DNA of 64,000 nucleotides, taken from assembly GCA_030263385.1 (NCBI GenBank), contig SZOX01000027.1:1-64000 (forward strand). The letters are read 5' to 3'. Shown piece after piece: positions 15,524 to 25,291 of the stretch (position 1 is its first letter; every line of letters begins with the position of its first letter). Below the pieces are notes generated by a model that was not told where the DNA came from, ran no database searches, and saw only the letters and a list, made by a program, of their open reading frames with translations. A program made the translations under genes and the position numbers. This DNA comes from Zeimonas sp003577305 (GTDB lineage Bacteria; Pseudomonadota; Gammaproteobacteria; Burkholderiales; Burkholderiaceae_E).

Positions 15524-17419
15524 TTGGGAGAGCTGGGGATTGCGCTGATCGGGCGCGGGCCTGCCACGGCCAATGCGCTGCACGGCGCGGTCTACGCCGG
15601 CCGCACCGGCTCGAAAGTGCTGCTGGTGTTCGGCGAGTGCGCGATGCTCGACGAGAACCCGAACCGCCCGGGCCGTGCTCGCCGAAGCAGTGCACGCGGC
15701 GCGACGCGGCACCGCGGCGGCACTGCTGCTGCCGCTGGACGTGCAGCGCGCCGCGATCGACCCGGCCGGCGTTGCCGAGCCGCCGGCGCAGGCACAGGCG
15801 CCGTCGCGCGCCCCCGCGGCGCGCGTGCAGGCGATCGCCGCCGCCGCATCGATGCTCTCGCACAGTCGCAGGCCGCTCTTCGTCGCCGGGCTGGGTGCAC
15901 ACCATGCCGGCGCGAAAGAGGCGATCGAAGCGCTGGCCGCGCACACCGGAGGCGTCCACGCCACGACGCTCGAGGCCAGGGACATGTTTCGCGGCAACCC
16001 GTGGAACCTCGGCATCATCGGCTCGTTCTCGCACTCGGCGGCCCGGCAGCTGATCGACCAGGCCGACTGCGTGGTGGTGTTCGGCGCGAGCTTCAACCAG
16101 CGCACGACCAGCGGCGGCGAAGCGCTGCCGCACGCCGCACCCGTGATCCACGTCGATCTCGTGCGCAGCCACATCGGGCGCTGGGGTCCGGCCGACCTCG
16201 CGGTGGTCGGCGACGCGCGCGAGGTCGCGCAGCAACTGGCCGCGGCGCTGCCCGCACGCCCCGCGGCCGACAAGCCCTTTCACGCCGATGCGGTACGCCG
16301 CAAGCTGGCCGGTTTCGAGATGGCCGGCGAGTTCCGCCCCGAGCACACGGTCCGCACCGTCGATCCGCGCGCGCTCGCGCTCGAACTCGACCGCCTGCTG
16401 CCCGCCACGCGCAACCTGGTCTACGACTCGGGCAATTTCCTGCAGATCCTGCCCTACCTGGGCACGCCCGGCCCCGGGCACATCAAGCACACGAGCGACT
16501 TCTTCTCGGTGGGCATGGGCTTCGGGACCGCGCTGGGTTTCGCCCGGGCGCGTCCGGACGACGCCACGGTACTCGTCATCGGCGACGGCGCTTCGCGATG
16601 ACGCGGAACGAACTCGACACCGCGGCGCGCGAGGACATCCCGCTGATCGTGGTCGTGATGAACGACTGCGCCTACGGCGCCGAGCGGCACTACCTCGAAC
16701 TCGAGCACATGCCGATCGCCCGGGCGGTCTTTCCCGACGTCGACTACGCGCCCGTGGCCGAGGCCTTCGGTTTTCGCACCGCCACCATTCGCTCGCTCGA
16801 AGACCTGCGCCGCGCCGCGCCGCTGCTGCAGTCGCCCGACGGGCCGGTGCTGCTCGACTGCAAGATCAACGCCGCGATCGCCGCGCCCTTCACGCCGGAG
16901 ATGGCCGCGCATCAGAATGCCGACGAACGCCTGATGCACAAGTACGGCATCGACGAGGCGCAGCTCACGGCCAACCGTGCGGCGATCCGTGAACGCGCCG
17001 CGGCCCTCGGGGTCGTCATCGACACCGGCCACGGCAGCCGCGTCTGGAACACCTTCGACGCACACCGGCTGCTGCACTGGGCCGGTCTGCAGGACGCCGA
17101 AGCGGCATTGAGGTTGAAGCGGGCGCTGCTCCGTGCCTACTTCACCGACAACGATAACGTCGCCGACCACGGTGTGCTGATACGCGCTGCCACCGATGCG
17201 AAGCTCGACGTCGGCGAAGCGCGCCGGATACTCGAAAGCGACCAATACGCCGACGAAGTGCGTGCACAGGAACGACACTTCCAGCAGGCGGGCATCCACT
17301 CGGTGCCCGCCACCATCATCGAGAACGGCTACCTGATCGCGGGCGGACAACCGCCGGATGCGTTCGAACAGGCGCTGCGCAAAGTCGCGCTGGCGCAGCG
17401 CCCGATCGACACCCGCTGA
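15524..17419 (+). pseudogene. broken thiamine-pyrophosphate enzyme fused to a beheaded FrnE/DsbA protein
   Basis: The first 1.35 kb matches an acetolactate-synthase-like TPP enzyme but is damaged in three ways. It starts at the internal GELGIALIGRGPATANALHG, so about 60 N-terminal residues are missing. Near 15665-15680, after ENPNRPG, the frame jumps to RAVLAEAVHAARRG with an estimated 30-60 residues lost. At about 16590 one base is missing within the TPP motif (GDGA, then stop; restoring one base gives GDG-FAMTRNELD). The original frame then continues to VLLDCKINAAIAAPF and runs without a break into PEMAAHQNADERLMHKYG, the middle of a FrnE-type DsbA protein (NTFDAHRLLHWAG, HSVPATII), whose N-terminal CxxC half is absent. 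No intact open frame covers either enzyme. Sequencing error could explain the single-base lesion, but not both truncations. Confidence 0.8.
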
Positions 17420-17446
17420 CGAATCCCGTGCCGGTGCAGCCGCGGG

Positions 17447-17860
17447 TTACGAGCGCGCGGCCAGCCGCAGCGACAATACCTCTGCGCCCAGCCACAGCGT
17501 GGCGACGATCATCGCCGCGCCGCCGAGGAAGACCAGCGCCGGCGGCACCCCGAAGAGCGCGTGCAGCACGATGCCGATCGGCATCAGCAGCCCGGCGAGC
17601 GCGAGCCACGAGATCCAGCGTGCCCGCGACGCAGGAATCGGCAGTGCGAGCAGCGCAAGCCCGACCGCAACGTTGATCAGGCCGAAGAGCCCGCCGTGCG
17701 CATGCGCCATGCGGCTCTCGAAGTGCATTCCGCTCGCGTACTGCGCGATCCACTCCTCCTTCTGCGGCGCGATGTCGTGCATGTAGCCGAGGAAGAAGCC
17801 CACGGTCATGAACAGGCCGAGGAACAGGAAACCCCAGCCGACGTTCTTTCTTCCTTCCAT
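17447..17860 (-). CDS. small four-helix membrane protein
   Basis: 137 residues. After a short cytoplasmic start (MEGRKNVGWG) there are four hydrophobic helices (about 11-28, 55-75, 82-102, 110-130). The loop HDIAPQKEEWIAQYASGMHFESRMAHAHG is rich in histidine and acidic residues. The ATG at 17860 is preceded by GGAGGCAT; an upstream ATG at 17953 would add 31 residues and is less likely. I do not recognise the family, though the layout recalls small membrane proteins annotated only as hypothetical in Burkholderiales. It is convergent with the pseudogene and divergent from the toxin-antitoxin pair. Confidence 0.7.
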   Translation of the reverse strand: MEGRKNVGWGFLFLGLFMTVGFFLGYMHDIAPQKEEWIAQYASGMHFESRMAHAHGGLFGLINVAVGLALLALPIPASRARWISWLALAGLLMPIGIVLHALFGVPPALVFLGGAAMIVATLWLGAEVLSLRLAARS

Positions 17861-17996
17861 GGATGCCTCCGTGAAACGGGTAACGTATGCAATTCCCCGG
17901 ATCTCCGCTGCACCGTTCATGAGACCAGGTTCTGCGCGGCTCGCTCGGTGCATGCAAACGTACTACCATTCGACGTGTCCCGGCGTGGAGACCCCT

Positions 17997-18227
17997 ATGG
18001 CGCAGTTCGACCGCATCAGCCAACAACCCGACGTGATGGGTGGCAAGGCATGCATCCGCGGTATGCGGGTCACTGTAGGCATGATCGTCGGCCAGATCGG
18101 CGCAGGTCACAGCATCCAGGAGATACTCGCCGATTATCCCTACCTCGAGCGCGAGGACATCTTGCAGGCATTGCGATACGCTGCGTGGCGAGCAGAGGAG
18201 CGTGAAGTCGTATTGGCCAGCGAATGA
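17997..18227 (+). CDS. DUF433 antitoxin-like protein
   Basis: 76 residues with the DUF433 pattern: DRISQQPDVMGGKACIRGMRVTVGMIVG, then AGHSIQEILADYPYLEREDILQALRYAAW, a compact helix-turn-helix-like fold. DUF433 genes typically precede DUF5615 PIN-like genes and are thought to be the antitoxin of a type II module. The ATG at 17997 has GGAG eight bases upstream. Its stop overlaps the start of the partner gene by four bases (ATGA). Confidence 0.88.
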   Translation: MAQFDRISQQPDVMGGKACIRGMRVTVGMIVGQIGAGHSIQEILADYPYLEREDILQALRYAAWRAEEREVVLASE

Positions 18228-18595
18228 GGGTGCGCGTCGACATGAATCTGTCGCCCCGCTGGATGGGCCTGCTGGTCGGTGCATCCATCGAGGCGGTGCA
18301 CTGGTCGACGGTCGGTCCGGGCGATGCACCAGATTCGCAGATCATGGCCTTCGCCAAGGCGAACGGCTATGTGGTGCTCACGCACGATCTGGATTTCAGC
18401 GCGATTCTGGCGGCCACACACGGTGACAAGCCCAGCGTGGCACAGATTCGCTCCGAAGACATCGATCCGGACGTCATCGGCAAGCCGGTGATCGCCGCCT
18501 TGCAGCAACTGTCCACGGAGCTGGATGACGGCGCGCTGATCACGATTGAGCCCAGCCGCACTCGACTGCGAGTGCTTCCCTTGCGTCGCGGCTGA
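18224..18595 (+). CDS. DUF5615 PIN-like toxin
   Basis: 123 residues. DMNLSPRWMGLL at the N-terminus and VVLTHDLDFSAIL in the middle carry the conserved aspartates of the PIN-like DUF5615 fold, suggesting a metal-dependent ribonuclease. The family member usually lies downstream of DUF433, as here, with a four-base overlap. Activity of this copy is inferred only. The pair sits between a decayed gene and two tRNA genes, a common spot for acquired modules. Confidence 0.86.
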   Translation: MRVRVDMNLSPRWMGLLVGASIEAVHWSTVGPGDAPDSQIMAFAKANGYVVLTHDLDFSAILAATHGDKPSVAQIRSEDIDPDVIGKPVIAALQQLSTELDDGALITIEPSRTRLRVLPLRRG

Positions 18596-18724
18596 CGATC
18601 GGCACCCGTCGGGAAACGAGAGGAGACTGACCTCAAACGAAGAGGTCGCGGCGTACTTGGCAGGCGCGCTTGCCAGGTGATCGAGCGTGTGGATGTTTCC
18701 CGACACTCACCCTTGCTGGGCAAG

Positions 18725-18800
18725 TGGCGTCCCGTAGGGGATTCGAACCCCTGTTACAACCGTGAAAGGGTCGTGTCCTAGGCCTCTAGACGAACGGGAC
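18725..18800 (-). tRNA. tRNA-Glu (TTC)
   Basis: A 76-base tRNA on the minus strand with the 3' CCA encoded. Acceptor GTCCCGT pairs with ACGGGAC, the D arm GTCTAGAGGCCTAGGAC is typical of tRNA-Glu, the anticodon loop CTTTCAC gives anticodon TTC, and the T loop is TTCGAAT. The next tRNA gene lies 27 bases upstream on the same strand, so the two are likely cotranscribed, Ala first. Confidence 0.97.
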
Positions 18801-18827
18801 TCGTCGTAATTCTTGCAGCTTGTTCTT

Positions 18828-18903
<76 letters not shown>

Positions 18904-19053
18904 GAAGAGCCCGCGATTGTAAGGCACGACCGCTGCGGTGCGCAAGTCGGATGGCGTCGCGTGCTAGACTCGATCGCACCGGCCATCGCATCGCGCGCGG
19001 CGCTGCCGCGGCGGCGCGAGCCCTCCTCCCCCCAGCTTTTCCGGACCGCACCG

Positions 19054-19905
19054 ATGACCGCCAGGATCCTCGACGGCGCAGCACTCGCCAAGTCCATCCG
19101 CGCCGAAGTGGCGCAACGCGCCGCCGCGCTGGCCGCACGCGACCGCCCCGCGGGGCTCGCGGTGATTCTCGTCGGCGAAGACCCCGCCTCGTCGGTCTAC
19201 GTGCGCAACAAGGTGAAAGACTGCGAGGAGTCGGGCATCCGCTCCACGCTCGACCGCATGCCGGCCGACACCACGCAGGCCGCGCTGCTCGCGCGCATCG
19301 CCGCGCTGAACGCCGACCCGGCGATCCACGGCATCCTGGTGCAGCTGCCGCTGCCGCCGCAGATCGATGCGCACGCGGTGATCGAGGCGATCTCGCCCGC
19401 CAAGGACGTCGACGGCTTTCACGTCGCGAGCGCCGGCGCGCTGATGACCGGCCAGCCGGGCTTCAGGCCCTGCACGCCGTACGGCGTGATGAAGATGCTC
19501 GAACACGCCGGGGCCACGTTGCGCGGCGCCGAAGCCGTCGTCGTGGGGCGCAGCAACATCGTCGGTAAGCCGCAGGCGATGCTGCTCTTGCAAGCCGACG
19601 CCACCGTCACCATCTGCCACAGCAGGACGCGCGATCTCGCCGCCCACACGCGTCGCGCCGACGTGCTCGTGGCGGCGGTGGGCCGCACGAAGATGATCAC
19701 CGGCGACATGATCAAGCCCGGCGCGATCGTGATCGACGTCGGCATGAACCGCGACGAGGCTGGCAAGCTGTGCGGCGACGTCGATTTCGACAGTGCGCGC
19801 GAGGTGGCCGGCTGGATCACGCCGGTGCCCGGCGGCGTGGGCCCGATGACCCGCGCGATGCTGCTGGTGAACACGATCGAGGCGGCCGAGCGCGCGGCCC
19901 GATGA
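19054..19905 (+). CDS. folD: bifunctional methylene-THF dehydrogenase / methenyl-THF cyclohydrolase
   Basis: FolD interconverts 5,10-methylene- and 10-formyl-tetrahydrofolate using NADP. 283 residues, normal length. Signatures: VILVGEDPASSVYVRNKVKDC (catalytic Lys), HGILVQLPLPPQID, SPAKDVDGFH, PCTPYGVMKML, the nucleotide-binding VVVGRSNIVGKP, and WITPVPGGVGPMT. The ATG at 19054 gives the normal N-terminus MTARILDGAALA. TAGACT near 18964 is a possible -10. The M3 peptidase gene follows after 52 bases. Confidence 0.96.
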   Translation: MTARILDGAALAKSIRAEVAQRAAALAARDRPAGLAVILVGEDPASSVYVRNKVKDCEESGIRSTLDRMPADTTQAALLARIAALNADPAIHGILVQLPLPPQIDAHAVIEAISPAKDVDGFHVASAGALMTGQPGFRPCTPYGVMKMLEHAGATLRGAEAVVVGRSNIVGKPQAMLLLQADATVTICHSRTRDLAAHTRRADVLVAAVGRTKMITGDMIKPGAIVIDVGMNRDEAGKLCGDVDFDSAREVAGWITPVPGGVGPMTRAMLLVNTIEAAERAAR

Positions 19906-19957
19906 GCGACGCCGCAAGCCGCACGGCCGGCGCGCGACGAACCGACTGATCGAACCG

Positions 19958-22144
19958 ATGGATCAACGCCCGACGATGCAAGCTCCCGCTCCCACTCCTG
20001 CTCCCGCTTCCGCCGCTGCCGCTTCCGCTCCCTCGGCCCCGGCGGCCTCCACCGCCAATCCGCTGCTCGACTTCTCCGGGTTGCCGCGCTTTGCGGAGTT
20101 CGAGCCCGGGCAGGTGGCGCCCGCGGTCGACGCGCTGCTCGCCGAGGCCCGCGCCACGCTCGCCGCGGTCACCGACCCGGCCACGCCGACCACCTGGGAC
20201 GCGTTCGTCGAGCCGCTCGAAGACGCTACCGAGCGCCTGGGGCGCGCCTGGGGCATGGTCGGGCACCTGAACGGCGTGGCCGACACGCCGGCGCTGCGCG
20301 AGGCCTACAACGCCAACCTGCCGAAGGTCACGCAGTTCTTCACCGAGCTGTCGCAGCACGAGGCGCTGTTCGCGAAATACAAGGCGTTCGCGGCCTCGAC
20401 GCAGTACGCGCAGCTGCCGGCGGTGCGCAAGCGCATCGTCGATCACGCGCTGCGCGACTTCCGGCTGGGCGGCGCCGAGCTGAAGTCGCCCGCGCGCGAG
20501 CGCTTCGCCGAGCTGCAGGAGCGGCAGGCGGCGCTCGCGCAGAAGTTCTCCGAGAACGTGCTCGACGCGACCAACGCGTTCACGCTGCTGGTCACCGACA
20601 GGTCCGACCTCGCCGGCCTGCACGCCGACACGATCGAGGCCGCGCGCGAGGCCGCGCAGAAAGACGGCGAGGCCGGCTGGAAGTTCACGCTGCAGTTTCC
20701 CTCCTACCTGCCGGTGATGCAGTACGCGGTGCACCGGCCGCTGCGCGAGCGTATGTACCGCGCCTACACGACCCGTGCCTCGCACGAGGCGCTCGCCCCC
20801 GAAGGCGAGGCGGGCGCAGCGCTCGACAACGCACCGATCATCGACGAGCTGCTCGCGCTGCGCCACGAAGAAGCCGCTCTCCTCGGCTACGCGAACTTCG
20901 CCGAAGTCTCGCTGGTGCCGAAGATGGCCGAATCGCCCGCGCAGGTGATCGCCTTCCTGCGCGATCTCGCGCAGCGCGCGCGCCCGTTCGCCGAGCGCGA
21001 CCTGGCCGAGCTGCGTCATTTCGCCGCGGCCGAACTGGCGCTGCCCGACCCGCAGGCCTGGGATCTCGCCTTCGCCAGCGAGCGGCTGAAGGAGGCGCGC
21101 TACGCGTTCTCCGACCAGGAGGTCAAGCAGTACTTCCAGCTGCCGCGCGTGCTCGACGGCCTGTTCGGGCTGATCGAGCGGCTGTATTCGGTGCGCATCC
21201 TGCCCGACGAGGCGCCGGTCTGGCATCCGGACGTGCGCTTCTACCGCGTCGAGCGCAACGGCCAGCTGATCGGCCAGTTCTACACCGACCTGTACGCGCG
21301 CGCCTCCAAGAGGCCGGGCGCCTGGATGGACGACGCGCGCTCGCGCCGGCGTCGCCACGGCTCGGTGCAGACGCCCATCGCCTACCTGGTCTGCAACTTC
21401 CAGCCGCCGGTGGGCGCCCGCCCGGCGCTGCTCACGCACGACGACGTCACCACGCTGTTCCACGAATCCGGTCACGGCCTGCATCACCTGCTCACCCGGG
21501 CCGATGACCTCGCGGTCTCGGGCATTTCGGGCGTGGAGTGGGACGCGGTCGAACTGCCCAGCCAGTTCATGGAGAACTTCTGCTGGGAGTGGGAGATCGT
21601 CGCCTCGATGAGCGCGCACGTCGACACCGGCAAGCCGCTGCCGCGAGAGCTCTTCGACCGGATGCTCGCCGCGAAGAACTTCCAGAGCGGCATGGCCATG
21701 CTGCGCCAGATCGAGTTCGCGCTGTTCGACATGCGCCTGCACGCGGAGTTCGCGCCCGGCGGCGCACGCAGCGTGCAGGATCTCCTCGACGAAGTGCGGC
21801 GCGAAGTCGCGGTGGTCATCCCGCCCGCCTGGAACCGCTTCCAGAACAGCTTCTCGCACATCTTCGCCGGCGGCTACTCGGCCGGCTACTACAGCTACAA
21901 GTGGGCCGAAGTGCTGTCGGCCGACGCCTACGCAGTCTTCGAAGAGGCGATGGCACTGCCCGACGCCTCGGCTCGCGTGGCCGAAACCGGGCGGCGTTTC
22001 CTCGAAGAGATCCTGTCGGTGGGCGGCAGCCGACCGGCCATCGACTCGTTTCGCGCGTTCAGAGGACGGGACCCGGAACTGGATGCCCTGCTTCGCCATA
22101 ATGGGATGGTCGAGGCATCCGCTCCGGAACCGTCCAATGCCTAG
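19958..22144 (+). CDS. prlC: M3-family oligopeptidase (oligopeptidase A)
   Basis: 728-residue zinc metallopeptidase of the thimet oligopeptidase family, which degrades short peptides in the cytoplasm, including cleaved signal peptides in E. coli. The zinc motif HESGH lies at about residue 505 (TLFHESGHGLHHLL), with the downstream Glu ligand region VEWDAVELPSQFMENFCWE. The N-terminal 35 residues are an Ala/Pro repeat absent from E. coli PrlC. The C-terminus shows the usual GGYSAGYYSYKWAEVLSADAY. The next gene starts inside its last codons (eight-base overlap), indicating coupling. Confidence 0.93.
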   Translation: MDQRPTMQAPAPTPAPASAAAASAPSAPAASTANPLLDFSGLPRFAEFEPGQVAPAVDALLAEARATLAAVTDPATPTTWDAFVEPLEDATERLGRAWGMVGHLNGVADTPALREAYNANLPKVTQFFTELSQHEALFAKYKAFAASTQYAQLPAVRKRIVDHALRDFRLGGAELKSPARERFAELQERQAALAQKFSENVLDATNAFTLLVTDRSDLAGLHADTIEAAREAAQKDGEAGWKFTLQFPSYLPVMQYAVHRPLRERMYRAYTTRASHEALAPEGEAGAALDNAPIIDELLALRHEEAALLGYANFAEVSLVPKMAESPAQVIAFLRDLAQRARPFAERDLAELRHFAAAELALPDPQAWDLAFASERLKEARYAFSDQEVKQYFQLPRVLDGLFGLIERLYSVRILPDEAPVWHPDVRFYRVERNGQLIGQFYTDLYARASKRPGAWMDDARSRRRRHGSVQTPIAYLVCNFQPPVGARPALLTHDDVTTLFHESGHGLHHLLTRADDLAVSGISGVEWDAVELPSQFMENFCWEWEIVASMSAHVDTGKPLPRELFDRMLAAKNFQSGMAMLRQIEFALFDMRLHAEFAPGGARSVQDLLDEVRREVAVVIPPAWNRFQNSFSHIFAGGYSAGYYSYKWAEVLSADAYAVFEEAMALPDASARVAETGRRFLEEILSVGGSRPAIDSFRAFRGRDPELDALLRHNGMVEASAPEPSNA

Positions 22145-22838
22145 CCAACATCCAGCAGCCCCTCTGCGCGCGGCCCTCGGCGTCGCGCTCGCCGCCAGCG
22201 CACTCGCCGCGGCGCTTGCCGCGCCCGCCGCGCATGCGCAATACAAGTGGATCGACGCCAACGGCCGCGTGAACTACGGCGACCGTCCGCCGGCATCCGA
22301 CAGCCGGCGGGTGATGCAAGCCCCGCCCGGAGTGCATTCGTCCGCGGCACCGGCTGCCGGTGACCACCGCCTGCCTTATGCGCTGCGCTCGGCCACCAGC
22401 CGCTACCCGGTCGTGCTCTACAGCACACCCGACTGCGCGCCCTGCGATCTGGGCCGCAGCCACCTCACGCAGCGCGGCGTGCCGTTCACCGAGAAGGTGG
22501 TCCAGACCGCCGCCGACCTGCGCGCGTTCAATGCGCTGCAACTCGGCGCCACGCAGTTTCCGGTGCTCACGGTCGGCAGCGACCGGATGGCCGGCTTCGA
22601 GGCAAGCATGTGGAACCGCATGCTCGACGCCGCCGCGTATCCGCGCTCGTCGATGTTGCCGCCGAGCCAGGTCGCGCGCACGCTCGAGCCGATGAGCCCT
22701 GCGGAGCAGACACCGTCCGCGGCCGGCGACGAAACGGGCCGTCCGCAGGTGGCGCAGACCGCGCGATCGGCGCAGGCTGGCGGCAGCGGGCTGATTCCGG
22801 CGCAACAGCCGGACTTCCGCAACCCGATCCGCTTCTGA
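22137..22838 (+). CDS. exported DUF4124 / glutaredoxin-like protein
   Basis: 233 residues. Signal peptide at 1-34 with an AHAQ cleavage site, then a DUF4124 domain (YKWIDANGRVNYGDRPP), then a glutaredoxin-like fold at about 85-165 (VVLYSTPDCAPCDLGRSHL, active-site CAPC; TQFPVLTV as the cis-proline loop). The C-terminal 60 residues are low complexity. A periplasmic thiol or disulfide role is inferred. The ATG at 22137 overlaps the prlC stop by eight bases; an in-frame ATG at 22083 would remove the clean signal peptide. Confidence 0.85.
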   Translation: MPSQHPAAPLRAALGVALAASALAAALAAPAAHAQYKWIDANGRVNYGDRPPASDSRRVMQAPPGVHSSAAPAAGDHRLPYALRSATSRYPVVLYSTPDCAPCDLGRSHLTQRGVPFTEKVVQTAADLRAFNALQLGATQFPVLTVGSDRMAGFEASMWNRMLDAAAYPRSSMLPPSQVARTLEPMSPAEQTPSAAGDETGRPQVAQTARSAQAGGSGLIPAQQPDFRNPIRF

Positions 22839-22844
22839 ACGCGC

Positions 22845-22883
22845 GGGTGCCCGCGCGCCGCCCAGGGCGCGCGCCGGCACCCC
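22845..22883. terminator. GC hairpin between convergent genes
   Basis: GGGTGCC and the following CGCGCGCC pair with GGCGCGCGCCGGCACCC across a five-base loop, with a small bulge. It lies between two converging genes and could end transcription from both sides. No U-tract. Confidence 0.4.
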
Positions 22884-22898
22884 GGCTCGCCTGCGCGT

Positions 22899-24356
22899 TC
22901 AGTCGCGGCGCAGCTTCGAGACCCAGTGCTCCATCAGCTTGCCGGCCGCCTCGCGGCCGCCGAGCCCGAACGACAGCGCCACCGCAACCGCCACGGCACC
23001 GAGCGTAAGCCCGAAAGCCAGGTTGACGATCGAGTCGGCAATGCCCATCGCTCGCAGCCCCATCGCGAGCACCAGCCCGATGATCAGCGCGCGCACCAGA
23101 CTGCCCAGCCACTGCGCGTCATGATGCTGGCTACGCCCGACCGCAGCACCGAGCAGGTTGGCCAGCCACAGTCCGACCAGGAGGATAGCGATGCCCAGCA
23201 GCACGTCGCCACTGAACACGATGAAACCGCCGATCAGTTCACTGAGCTGCACGAACTGCAAGCGATTGGCGGCTTCGGCAGCCGCCAGCAACATCGCGAA
23301 GAACACGAGAAGCCGACCCACCAGATGCGACAGGCGCAGCTCACCCAGCATCGGCTGCAATCCGAGCCGCTCGCCGAGCCGGTCGGCCCCAGCGCCTTCG
23401 AGCACGTTCGACACCAGCCCTGCCACGAAGCGCGCGACGTACCAGGTGAGCCCGAGAATCAGCGCGGCGGCAGTCAACTCGGGCAGCGCGGCGATGAATC
23501 GGGTGAGCATGTGCCTGGCCGGCTCCGACACGGCTTCGAGGCGCAGCGCATCGAGTGCCGAGATCAGCGCCGGCACGAAGATGACGAAGAAAACGATCAT
23601 CCCCGCCAGACCGGGCAGATCCGCCGCATCGTCGAGCCCGGCGCTGCGCGCCAGCGACTGCACCCGCGTAGCCACCAGCAGGTTGGTGACGATACCGCGC
23701 ACGATCTTCGCGACGTAGTAGCCGACCACTACGATGACCCCGGCCGCAAACAGGTTCGGCAGGAAGCCGAGCAGCCTGTCGACCAGGTTCTGCACCGGAC
23801 CCAGCAGTCCCTGCAGGCCGAGCGCACCCAGCACCATCGGCAGGAACAGCAGCAGCACGACCCAGTACCCGACGTGCCCGATGCTGTCGCTGATCGGCCG
23901 CATGCCGGCCTCGGCGCTGAGCCGCTCGTCGATGGTCGTGCGATCGAGCAGTCGAGCGAGTCCGGTGCGCACCAGCAGCGCAAGCAGCCAGCCGGCGATC
24001 GCCAGCACCAGCGCAGCCACCACCTGCGGCAGGTAGCCGACCACGTCGCCGATCATCGACGCGAACGGTGCCGAGACCATCTCGAGGTTCAGGCTGTTGA
24101 AGACCGCGACCAGCGCAACCAGCAGGATGAACCAGAACACCAGCCGCGACACCACGCGCTCTGCATCGAGCGTCTGACCGAACGCCGGCGCGAGCCGGCG
24201 ATTGACCTGTGCCATCGACATGACACGATGCACCGCAGCGGCTGCGATCAACGCGGCGATCCAGCCCAATAGCAACAACGCGACCGCACCGACGACCGAA
24301 AGCAGTTGCGCGCCCAGAGCGTCTTTCAGCGCGGCAGTGAACACTCCTCCCTGCAT
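22899..24356 (-). CDS. mechanosensitive-channel-like membrane protein with repeated TM-helix motifs
   Basis: 485 residues and about ten to eleven hydrophobic helices. The conserved TM-helix repeat (a Gly/Ala helix ending in a short basic loop) recurs at least four times, for example YLPQVVAALVLAIAGWLLA, FLPNLFAAGVIVVVGYYVAK and ALPELTAAALILGLTWYVAR. Each is followed by a segment such as AGLDDAADLPGLAGMIVFFV. This repeated layout is seen in bacterial proteins annotated as mechanosensitive ion channels, though the MscS beta domain is not evident, so channel activity is inferred. GGAGG precedes the ATG. The C-terminus GLGGREAAGKLMEHW is typical of the family. Confidence 0.82.
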   Translation of the reverse strand: MQGGVFTAALKDALGAQLLSVVGAVALLLLGWIAALIAAAAVHRVMSMAQVNRRLAPAFGQTLDAERVVSRLVFWFILLVALVAVFNSLNLEMVSAPFASMIGDVVGYLPQVVAALVLAIAGWLLALLVRTGLARLLDRTTIDERLSAEAGMRPISDSIGHVGYWVVLLLFLPMVLGALGLQGLLGPVQNLVDRLLGFLPNLFAAGVIVVVGYYVAKIVRGIVTNLLVATRVQSLARSAGLDDAADLPGLAGMIVFFVIFVPALISALDALRLEAVSEPARHMLTRFIAALPELTAAALILGLTWYVARFVAGLVSNVLEGAGADRLGERLGLQPMLGELRLSHLVGRLLVFFAMLLAAAEAANRLQFVQLSELIGGFIVFSGDVLLGIAILLVGLWLANLLGAAVGRSQHHDAQWLGSLVRALIIGLVLAMGLRAMGIADSIVNLAFGLTLGAVAVAVALSFGLGGREAAGKLMEHWVSKLRRD

Positions 24357-24485
24357 GCCTCCTCTCCTCCGGGAATTGACGATCGTTCGAGTCTAACAGC
24401 GCTTCGCGCGTCCATGGCCCATTGCACCTTCCATGCGCGTGCACGCTCCGGATTCATCGGGTGGCGGATCCGGTACGATCGTGGC

Positions 24486-25265
24486 ATGAAACTCGCCACC
24501 TGGAACGTCAATTCACTGAAGGTCCGCCTGCCGCACGTGATCCACTGGCTGCGCGAGAACGCGGTCGACGTGCTGTGCCTGCAGGAGACCAAGCTGCGCG
24601 ACGAGCACTTCCCGCATTCGGCGCTCGCCGCACTGGGCTACGAATCGGCGTTCGCCGGGCAGCCGACCTACAACGGCGTGGCGATCCTCGCACGGCGCGA
24701 CACGGTGGGTGCTCCGTCGGCGGTCGCCGTCGGCAACCCGCTGTTCCCCGACGAGCAGAAGCGCCTGATCAGCGCCGACCTCGGCGGCCTGCGCGTGGTG
24801 AACGCCTATTTTCCGAATGGCCAGGCCGTGGGCAGCGACAAGTACGACTACAAGCTGCGCTGGATCGACGCGCTCGCCGACTGGCTGGCGGTGCCTGCGG
24901 CGCTGCCGGTGGTGCTGGTGGGCGACTTCAACATCGCCCCGGAAGATCGCGACGTGCACGATCCGAAGGCCTGGGAAGGCCAGGTGCTGTGCTCGGCCGC
25001 CGAACGCGAACGCTTCGCCCGGCTGATCGGGCTGGGCTTCGTCGACGCGTTCCGGCTCTTCGAGCAGCCGCCGAAAACCTACAGCTGGTGGGACTACCGC
25101 CAGCTGTCGTTCCGCCGAAACGCCGGGCTGCGCATCGATCACATCCTGGTGCACCGGGCGCTCGCAGCGTCGGTGCGCGGCTGCCGCATCGACCGCGAGC
25201 CGCGCAAGCGCGAGCAGCCCTCCGACCACGCGCCGGTGATCGCGGAGATCGACCTGGTCGCGTAG
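24486..25265 (+). CDS. xth: exodeoxyribonuclease III
   Basis: 259-residue AP endonuclease / 3'-5' exonuclease of base-excision repair. Signatures: MKLATWNVNSLKVRLPHVI, LCLQETKLRDEHFP (metal-binding Glu), YNGVAILAR, VGDFNIAPEDRDVHDP (Asp and Asn of the active site), LRIDHILVH and the catalytic SDHAPV. The ATG at 24486 matches the family start; TACGAT eight bases before it could be a -10 giving a very short leader. It converges on the DUF4124 gene next to glnA. Confidence 0.95.
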   Translation: MKLATWNVNSLKVRLPHVIHWLRENAVDVLCLQETKLRDEHFPHSALAALGYESAFAGQPTYNGVAILARRDTVGAPSAVAVGNPLFPDEQKRLISADLGGLRVVNAYFPNGQAVGSDKYDYKLRWIDALADWLAVPAALPVVLVGDFNIAPEDRDVHDPKAWEGQVLCSAAERERFARLIGLGFVDAFRLFEQPPKTYSWWDYRQLSFRRNAGLRIDHILVHRALAASVRGCRIDREPRKREQPSDHAPVIAEIDLVA

Positions 25266-25291
25266 CGGCCGACGCCGGCGTGCCGGTCGGC

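Noticed and set aside
24306..24485. A longer exodeoxyribonuclease III starting at 24306
   Set aside because: The extra 60 residues do not match the family, and the start MKLATWN at 24486 is canonical.
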